Assembly (NCBI GenBank): GCA_019649035.1
Contig: BMAT01005454.1
Span: forward strand, 21,087 to 43,382
Direction of reading: 5' to 3'
DNA: 22,296 nucleotides
DNA from: Elysia marginata
Lineage: Eukaryota > Mollusca > Gastropoda > Plakobranchidae
The translations under genes and the position numbers were made by a program. The notes under the pieces were generated by a model that did not search any database, was not told where the DNA came from, and worked only from the letters and a program-made list of their open reading frames with translations. How positions within the stretch are numbered: the stretch's first letter is position 1; each line of letters begins with the position of its first letter. Of this stretch, positions 20,301-22,296 are shown piece by piece.

Positions 20301-21895
20301 GACCCCGTCAGGGCACCACTGTCCAATTCTGCGCTAGCGGCGAATTCCAATCGGGGTGAGAGGATCTTAATTCTCATACGGTCATCTGACAAGAACTCGT
20401 GTGTCATTAGTACAGGAAGCTTTGGATCTCCTCCACAGAGAGACCTCAGCTCTGAGCTTGCCTGACTTTTAAGCTTCTCTAGCTCCTCTAGCACTTGCAC
20501 CCCCTCGACAACATCCACCATGCCAATGATATTGAGCCTCTCCAGATCATGCACCACTGAGTATTTGGCAAGATCTGACTGGGATGGTTTATCAAACGCC
20601 ATGAAGACTCGGTGGAACCAGTCCTTCTCTTGTTGGCGTTTATTTTTGTCAATTTTTTGACGAATTCCCTCTAGCACTCCAGGGCCTTGTCTCAGCAGTG
20701 AGACCCCAGCAGACGACTGCTCGCTAGTATCAGATTTCTCCAGTGTGTTTACTTCCCCCACAGCTCCCAACTCTGCTGCAGAATGAGCTCTTGACAGGGG
20801 ACTAGATGCTGAAACAGACACCGTGCCTCGCTCAAGACTGGAAAGGCCGGCAAAACCAGACGTGTCTGATCTATCCAAACTCTCTACTCTTCTTCTGTTA
20901 TCCGTTGCCGCAACAGGAAGTTCTTGCTTCCTTCCCAGCTCAGTCGTCACTTCCTGAGTGCTCGGGGAACAAGTTATTCCAGTGCGAGAGACATGCGAGT
21001 TGGATTTCCAGTGCTTGGTCAAGTTGCTCTTTGTCTTGAAAGAAACGCCACACACAACACACGGAAATGGCCTTTCATTGGTGTGGGTGCGTCTGTGTTT
21101 CTCTAGAACGCTGGGCTTTGCACATACAATATCACAGTAATCACACTTATACTTGCCAACTTTGGCTGCCTTGCCCTCCCCAGCCGACTGTTGTTTTCTT
21201 TTCCCACTCCCTTCTGACTCTTGCATCGATTCTACAGTTGTTGAAATGCCGCGACTGGGACCAGCTTCCGACAATTCTTGTTTTGCCGATTTATGTTGCT
21301 CATTCGAACTAGGAAGGCCGCTTGTTGAGGCAGCACTAGTGGGATGAGTCATCAGCTTCACTGTCTCCAGAACTTGCAAGCCCTCGAGAGTCTGCTTCCC
21401 TGACTCTTGACTGTTGGGCATCAATAGCGTGATAGTCTCAAGATCCTTCAAGCTCAGAGAACTTGCCTTATTGGCTGTGAAACCATCCTCCGCTGGACTC
21501 ACCACCCCACTGGCTAGAGAGGAGGAGACAACTCTAGTTGCAGACTGTGTGCCGCTGGAGCCGGGAAGTGTTACGACAGATGTTGAACCTTGATCAGGCT
21601 GAGCAGCTAGCATGGCAGAATTTGCAATAAGGGAGTTGTTAAGGCTCCTCACATTTTCAACAGAGATACCAACACCTCCGGTCGTCTGACCGTCCACTTT
21701 CCAGGAAGCACCTGCTGACGATGAGGCAGGCAAAGAAGATGTGATGAAAATCTGAGCTGTGTCTGGGAGATCCATCAAGCTCATATCCTTGAGGACGATA
21801 TATTTCTGCTGATCGGTGAGCGTCCCTTCCTTCTCGGTAGGTGCCACGCTGTTCCCAGGAAGTGACTGCATATTCTGCAACTCCGAGTCGGTCAC
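6..21895 (-). CDS. HIVEP: Schnurri/HIVEP-family (ZAS) zinc-finger transcription factor, 9 exons, both ends outside window
   Basis: The nine exons are listed separately. What I see: two widely separated C2H2 finger pairs of the ZAS type, a long acidic tract directly after the second pair, an AT-hook-like motif, a further single finger near the visible C-terminus, and low-complexity Ser/Thr/Pro/Gln sequence between them. All eight splice junctions keep one open frame, giving about 3,629 residues. Known of the family: Drosophila Schnurri and vertebrate HIVEP1-3 bind DNA through each finger pair and act with SMAD complexes in BMP/TGF-beta responses; HIVEPs also bind kappaB-like sites. Role here is inferred from homology. 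The protein is longer than the roughly 2,400-2,700 residues usual for the family, even though both ends are missing. The 5' exons and start codon are upstream of the window, and the 3' end is beyond position 1. Family assignment is very secure; a one-to-one match to HIVEP1, 2 or 3 is not expected for an invertebrate. Confidence 0.93.
192..287 (-). repeat. Coding trinucleotide repeat (GCA/ACA), Ala/Thr runs
   Basis: The coding strand has runs of GCA (Ala) at 270-286 and ACA (Thr) at 234-257, then mixed GCA/ACA triplets, all in frame in exon 9. The encoded runs are PAAAAAAV and TTTTTT followed by Ala-rich sequence. Such triplet runs commonly vary in length between individuals. Confidence 0.8.
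513..579 (-). other. Extra C2H2 finger, C-X2-C-X12-H-X5-H
   Basis: Within exon 9, on the minus strand: Cys codons at 579-577 and 570-568, His codons at 531-529 and 513-511. The sequence reads [17 protein letters not shown] then LKSREH. The five-residue His spacing is shared with the second finger of each ZAS pair and with U1/matrin-type fingers. It lies about 850 residues after ZAS-C. Drosophila Schnurri and C. elegans SMA-9 have extra C-terminal fingers; correspondence to those is my inference. Confidence 0.8.
2522..2955. mobile_element. Inverted-repeat element (MITE), CAG..CTG family copy 1
   Basis: Right end GTTGGCAGCTCTG (2943-2955) pairs with left end TTCAACTGCCAAC (2522-2534), imperfect at the outer bases. 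The adjacent flanks are TTTACA (2516-2521) and CTTACA (2956-2961), a 5/6 match. Sub-terminal sequence (ACTGGTTCCAGTACT; AAACCAGTAC) is shared with the copy at 7317-7743. No transposase is encoded. A non-autonomous DNA transposon, possibly hAT-related with 6-bp duplications; superfamily not assigned. Confidence 0.7.
3341..3645 (-). mobile_element. tRNA-derived SINE, copy 1 (intact promoter boxes)
   Basis: Read on the minus strand, the element starts with a tRNA-like head. Box A TGGCCTAGCGG is at 3634-3624 and box B GGTTCGATCGCC at 3591-3580, with tRNA-like spacing. A ~200-bp body follows, ending in a CAACCAACC-type tail at 3341-3350. A 12-bp target-site duplication CCATAATGACAT flanks it at 3329-3340 and 3646-3657, exactly at the ends. 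It shares its whole body with the copy at 12193-12464. Orientation is the same as the host gene. Confidence 0.9.
4261..4430 (-). CDS. HIVEP: HIVEP/shn exon 8 of window
   Basis: Acceptor is TATTCTCCAG|CCCAAC and the preferred donor is AAATAT|GTTAGT, giving 170 bases and ending in phase 0, as exon 9 requires. The peptide begins [18 protein letters not shown], helix-like, and includes GLQVPGL, which resembles the PGLQ-type repeats I recall in the C-terminal part of HIVEPs. A weaker alternative donor (CCTC|GTGGAG, 18 bases earlier) is in the same phase, so the 3' boundary is less certain than the others. Confidence 0.74.
4431..4997 (-). other. Intron 7 of window (0.6 kb)
   Basis: Bounded by GTACAC and CTCCAG. 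Nearly half of it is the 43-bp tandem repeat at 4609-4823. The rest is AT-rich and purine-rich on the plus strand, with nothing recognised. Confidence 0.8.
4609..4823. repeat. 43-bp tandem repeat, five copies
   Basis: TTGATTA starts at 4611, 4654, 4697, 4740 and 4783, exactly 43 bp apart with no indels. Units contain CATTGATTACATTAACAATG and GGCACAGTAATGAAAGAG with scattered substitutions. Confidence 0.93.
4998..5108 (-). CDS. HIVEP: HIVEP/shn exon 7 of window
   Basis: Acceptor is CCCGTCATTAG|CCCAAAG. A TACTAAA branch-point-like motif and a run of pyrimidines lie upstream. Donor is GCGACG|GTACAC. 111 bases, phase 1 in and out, so it could be skipped without a frameshift. It encodes about 37 residues, beginning [20 protein letters not shown], a probable amphipathic helix, and ending IVDETARRD. 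No domain is recognised. Confidence 0.76.
5172..5254. repeat. (TC)n-rich microsatellite
   Basis: Interrupted TCTCTC/CCTCTC runs on the plus strand (GA-rich on the gene's coding strand), starting about 60 bases upstream of the exon 7 acceptor in transcript order. Confidence 0.85.
5509..5636. mobile_element. piggyBac-type MITE, 128 bp
   Basis: TTAA occurs directly outside both ends (5505-5508 and 5637-5640). The left end CCCACGAAGTGTC (5509-5521) and the right end GACACTTCTAGGG (5624-5636) are inverted repeats with 11 of 13 matches. TTAA target sites and CCC-starting ends are the hallmark of piggyBac elements. Inside is a perfect 18-bp tandem duplication (5529-5564). No coding capacity. Confidence 0.7.
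5529..5564. repeat. 18-bp perfect tandem duplication
   Basis: CGATTAAATCGGCCTATA is present twice in succession (5529-5546 and 5547-5564), inside the piggyBac-type element. Each copy carries a near-palindromic CCGATTAAATCGG-like core. Confidence 0.9.
5655..5790. repeat. 68-bp tandem duplication
   Basis: Two adjacent 68-bp copies, 5655-5722 and 5723-5790, differ at one base (TTTTAAAG versus TTTCAAAG). Starts ATTAGACCAAAAGACTTG. The near-identity implies a recent duplication. Confidence 0.95.
6019..6060 (-). mobile_element. tRNA-like SINE remnant with internal deletion
   Basis: On the minus strand: GGCGTCGTGGTCTAGTGG (box A-like) followed by GGCGTTCAATCC (box B-like). The boxes are only about 24 bases apart instead of about 43, implying loss of the D/anticodon part. 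No duplication was identified. Confidence 0.5.
6225..6280 (-). CDS. HIVEP: HIVEP/shn exon 6 of window: 56-base small exon
   Basis: Acceptor is CCCTCTCTTTCAG|ACGATC with an excellent pyrimidine tract; donor is AAGAGAG|GTATGT, close to consensus. The 56 bases take phase 2 in and leave phase 1, encoding a short Arg/Ser-rich stretch, [19 protein letters not shown]. The R-R-S and S-P sites suggest a phosphorylated linker. Because its length is not a multiple of three, skipping it would shift the frame. Confidence 0.78.
6513..6798. mobile_element. Inverted-repeat element (MITE), 286 bp
   Basis: Left CAGGGATGCAAG (6513-6524) and right CTTGCACCCCTG (6787-6798) are inverted repeats, 11 of 12 matching. 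ATATAA lies directly outside both ends (6507-6512 and 6799-6804). The terminal CAGGGGTG is typical of hAT-like elements, though the apparent duplication is 6 rather than 8 bp and is AT-rich, so it could be partly chance. No protein is encoded. Confidence 0.65.
6947..7208. repeat. Minisatellite with GTTTAAACGTTTAAAC palindrome
   Basis: Five units begin with GTGGGTTTAAACG at 6947, 7009, 7060, 7111 and 7173; unit lengths 62, 51, 51, 62 and a partial copy. The 62-bp form contains an extra 11-bp GATACAAACTT. Each unit carries the perfect 16-bp palindrome GTTTAAACGTTTAAAC. Variants (CAAAG versus CATAG) recur with a 164-bp period. Confidence 0.95.
7317..7743. mobile_element. Inverted-repeat element (MITE), CAG..CTG family copy 2
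   Basis: Left end CAGAGCTGC (7317-7325) and right end GCAGCTCTG (7735-7743) are perfect inverted repeats of 9 bp. CATCCA occurs directly outside both ends (7311-7316 and 7744-7749), a perfect 6-bp target-site duplication. Sub-terminal CCGGTTCCAGTACTTT and right-hand GACATCGGTAGTCCAGTA match the copy at 2522-2955. About 427 bp, non-coding. Confidence 0.8.
7954..8046 (-). CDS. HIVEP: HIVEP/shn exon 5 of window
   Basis: Acceptor is ATCTTCTCAG|GCAATC and donor is CACAG|GTAGTG; 93 bases, phase 2 in and out. It begins with a basophilic-kinase-type RQSSIDE motif and ends ...GSRADSLHR. It encodes about 31 residues with no known fold. Found by searching for an exon of the required phase between exons 4 and 6. 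The support is strong splice sites plus an open frame in the required phase. Confidence 0.75.
8106..8553. mobile_element. Inverted-repeat element with AAATCAGTA sub-terminal repeats
   Basis: Left CAGACCTGCCACTC (8106-8119) and right GAATGGCAGGTCTG (8540-8553) are inverted repeats, 13 of 14 matching. The motif AAATCAGTAT recurs in both sub-terminal zones (near 8133, 8155, 8452, 8480, 8510), with an inverted copy ATACTGATTT at 8521-8530. The flanks TCCTGTAA and CAGTGTAA share only the last five bases, so no clean duplication is claimed. Confidence 0.6.
8822..8945. repeat. Diverged dispersed repeat (copy B)
   Basis: Same orientation as the copy at 12978-13132; starts AAACTTCGATCTAAAAGAG and includes CTTCACATTATGAGTTTAG. 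A third, opposite-oriented fragment lies near 3172-3231 (GTTAGATTTGAACTCATAG). Old and degraded, without clear duplications. Confidence 0.5.
9039..9100 (+). mobile_element. tRNA-like SINE remnant
   Basis: Box A-like TGGCAAGGCGGTGG at 9039-9052 and box B-like GGTTCGGGTC at 9078-9087 with near tRNA spacing. The acceptor stem does not pair convincingly and no clear tail or target-site duplication was found, so it is more likely a SINE head or tRNA pseudogene than a working tRNA gene. Confidence 0.5.
9287..9603 (-). CDS. HIVEP: HIVEP/shn exon 4 of window: completes finger 4, acidic domain
   Basis: Acceptor is GTAATCAG|TCACAC; the first two codons, Ser-His, supply the last zinc ligand of finger 4 (C-X2-C-X12-H-X5-H). 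Then follow QKKCYELGI, a helical-looking segment [20 protein letters not shown], and a long Asp/Glu-rich tract (plus-strand 9375-9462) typical of the acidic region that follows ZAS-C in HIVEPs. A Ser-rich [10 protein letters not shown] ends the exon. Length 317 bases, phase 0 in, phase 2 out; donor CTGAAAAG|GTGAAA. Without splicing, the frame stops at the donor's TGA, which supports use of this donor. Confidence 0.92.
9375..9462 (-). other. Acidic Asp/Glu tract after ZAS-C
   Basis: On the plus strand this is a TCATC/CTTC-rich low-complexity run; on the coding strand it encodes almost only Asp and Glu with a few Gly, Met and Ile. The acidic stretch adjoining the C-terminal finger pair is one of the defining parts of the ZAS arrangement in HIVEP proteins. 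The composition makes the DNA prone to length variation. Confidence 0.85.
9604..10335 (-). other. Intron 3 of window (0.7 kb), splits finger 4
   Basis: Bounded by GTAGGT and TAATCAG. It lies between the third and the last zinc ligand of finger 4. AT-rich with several A/T homopolymers; no repeat family or gene recognised. Confidence 0.85.
10336..10716 (-). CDS. HIVEP: HIVEP/shn exon 3 of window: ZAS-C finger pair
   Basis: Encodes 127 residues in phase 0/0. The exon begins with a Ser/Asn-rich stretch ([10 protein letters not shown] then Ser runs), followed by [14 protein letters not shown], which closely matches the block leading into the second HIVEP finger pair. Finger 3: exon residues C79, C82, H95, H99. 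Finger 4: C107, C110, H123, with its final His in the next exon. The KKPSMLKKH and [16 protein letters not shown] sequences are near-identical to the HIVEP ZAS-C signature as I remember it. The acceptor region reads AAGCAG|ATT on the minus strand, a tandem NAGNAG, so an alternative start at 10719 would add one Gln. A long pyrimidine tract (purines on the plus strand, 10732-10760) precedes it. Donor is AAAG|GTAGGT. Confidence 0.95.
10717..12008 (-). other. Intron 2 of window (1.3 kb)
   Basis: Bounded by GTACAG and CAAGCAG. A purine run on the plus strand (10732-10760), pyrimidine on the coding strand, precedes the exon 3 acceptor. A segment from about 11404 (CAGTGGGCCTTGGATTCAGC) to about 11828 has pogo-like ends (ccgctgaatc at 11811), too diverged to claim as an element. 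Nothing else recognised. Confidence 0.75.
12009..12138 (-). CDS. HIVEP: HIVEP/shn exon 2 of window: linker before ZAS-C
   Basis: Acceptor is TTCTTCCTAG|ATCGGC after a strong pyrimidine tract, and donor is CTAAG|GTACAG. The exon is 130 bases, entering with one base to finish the split Arg codon and ending in phase 0. It encodes about 43 residues, including a Gly-rich stretch followed by [10 protein letters not shown]. No domain is recognised. It is supported by strong splice sites and by connecting exon 1 to exon 3 in frame. A SINE sits in the intron only 54 bases upstream of the acceptor. Confidence 0.82.
12193..12464 (-). mobile_element. tRNA-derived SINE, copy 2 (box B deleted)
   Basis: Same family and orientation as 3341-3645, nearly identical along the body. 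Here the stretch equivalent to GAAAGGAAGG...GGTTCGATCGCC is missing, so box B is absent while box A remains near 12445-12455. The tail is (CCAA)n. A 13-bp target-site duplication GTTTGTAATGTGG flanks it at 12180-12192 and 12465-12477. It sits 54 bases upstream of the exon 2 acceptor. Confidence 0.9.
12978..13132. repeat. Diverged dispersed repeat (copy A)
   Basis: AAACTTCGTATTAAGAG... to GAGGTTTCTACTAAT. The part 12978-13100 aligns by eye with 8822-8945 (shared ATTATGAGTT, TCTA-CAA, GAAGAA-GAAAA, ACTTC/TAGAAA, ATGAGAA). The ends AGCCTCAATA and GGAGGTTTCTAC are possible inverted repeats of a pogo-like element. The family is not named. Confidence 0.5.
14640..21895 (-). CDS. HIVEP: HIVEP/shn exon 1 of window: giant exon with ZAS-N finger pair
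   Basis: Uninterrupted frame of 2,418 codons plus two bases. The 5' boundary is an acceptor (...TATCAG|GTGACC); the leading GTG is not a start codon, and the upstream frame meets a stop at 21935-21937. The first internal Met is at residue 9, so initiation probably lies in an upstream exon. ZAS-N pair: C251, C254, H267, H271 and C279, C282, H295, H301, joined by a TNERPFP linker. An AT-hook-like [11 protein letters not shown] lies at residues 1446-1456. ψKxE sumoylation-type motifs occur at 866-869 (IKPE) and 943-946 (LKQE), and a CtBP-like MIDLS at 2035-2039. Clusters of S/T-P sites lie near residues 1540-1560, 1635-1645 and 1720-1740. The end carries YSNW (2392-2395), then NPNPEGL and LALYRSR, matching a block that I recall preceding ZAS-C in HIVEPs. 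Donor is GAG|GTGGGT, phase 2. One giant exon carrying the N-terminal pair also occurs in vertebrate HIVEP genes. Confidence 0.93.
20992..21145 (-). other. ZAS-N C2H2 finger pair
   Basis: Two adjacent fingers in exon 1: CDYC...H-X3-H and CVVC...H-X5-H, with the signature residues [10 protein letters not shown] and [10 protein letters not shown] that define the HIVEP/Schnurri N-terminal pair. All eight zinc ligands are present. Known in the family to contact DNA directly. Confidence 0.95.
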
Positions 21896-22296
21896 CTGAT
21901 AACATGTAGGAAGTAGTGTTACAGAACTATTGTCTCAATTATTCTGACTCTGCAGACCATTAACTACCCTATGAATGAAAATAGATACGCTCAATTTTAA
22001 AATTATAGGCAGTTTAAATTTAATGTGATTTCTGGTTACTAGATGTCAATATCTTCATTTTGCAACAGCTCTTAAATGTTGCACTATCAAATAAAGAAAT
22101 AAAATCAAATATGCTCACTTCAGAAAACTTTTGCATTCATCAAAACTTTGAAGTACTTGAAACGGGTAAAAATGAGTTTGGCATTTTATTAATGAGTGTG
22201 ACAATAACTCAAAGCGACCATGTTTATTTCCTTGATAATTATCAACACTCTGGGGTTATTTTCTATAGGGTTCCATGACATGCCATCAATTATTCC
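21896..22296 (-). other. Intron upstream of exon 1 (partial)
   Basis: AT-rich. The acceptor at 21896-21898 (CAG) is preceded by ACTACTTCCTACATG on the minus strand. No coding segment or repeat is recognised in the rest. Confidence 0.7.

Noticed and set aside
14913..21347. Many plus-strand open frames of 60-125 codons opposite exon 1
   Set aside because: They overlap a 2,418-codon frame with conserved zinc fingers on the other strand, have no recognisable domains, and are what a long low-complexity coding exon produces by chance.
21893..21895. GTG as the initiation codon of the large frame
   Set aside because: It follows a good acceptor (TATCAG) and nuclear genes rarely start at GTG; an upstream exon or an internal ATG is far more likely.

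Overview
This window is eukaryotic nuclear DNA: an AT-rich, intron-rich stretch carrying one very large gene on the minus strand. The gene is a Schnurri/HIVEP-family (ZAS) zinc-finger transcription factor. The invertebrate-style compact introns, the tRNA-derived SINEs and the many short inverted-repeat elements suggest a lophotrochozoan, most likely a mollusc and perhaps a gastropod. That taxonomic guess is an inference and is only moderately secure.

Layout in transcript order, from high to low coordinate. 21896-22296 is upstream intron. Nine coding exons follow: 14640-21895, 12009-12138, 10336-10716, 9287-9603, 7954-8046, 6225-6280, 4998-5108, 4261-4430 and 6-2379. I derived the boundaries by hand from GT/AG sites. 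The reading frame stays open across all eight junctions (successive end phases 2, 0, 0, 2, 2, 1, 1, 0), and the sequence across the ZAS-C junction restores a zinc finger. The window encodes about 3,630 residues. The true N-terminus and start codon lie upstream, and the C-terminus lies beyond position 1.

The 7.3-kb first exon holds the N-terminal ZAS finger pair (residues 251-301 of the visible protein), an AT-hook-like motif, long Ser/Thr/Pro/Gln-rich low-complexity sequence, and the conserved YSNW...NPNP.GL block that precedes the C-terminal ZAS pair in this family. The ZAS-C pair is in exons 3 and 4, with the last zinc-binding His across the intron, followed by a long Asp/Glu tract. The final visible exon holds one extra zinc finger of the C-X2-C-X12-H-X5-H type and a coding trinucleotide repeat. 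By analogy with Schnurri and HIVEP proteins, the product should be a nuclear DNA-binding regulator that works with SMADs downstream of BMP/TGF-beta signals.

The introns are a small museum of mobile DNA. Two copies of one tRNA-derived SINE have intact target-site duplications. Two copies of a ~430-bp CAG...CTG inverted-repeat element are flanked by 6-bp duplications, and other MITE-like elements include a 128-bp piggyBac-type element with TTAA sites. There are three tandem repeats with periods of 43, 51/62 and 68 bp. I found no second protein gene, functional tRNA gene, CRISPR array or prokaryotic feature, and no wholly new biological system. The most interesting biology is the protein architecture and the repeat families.
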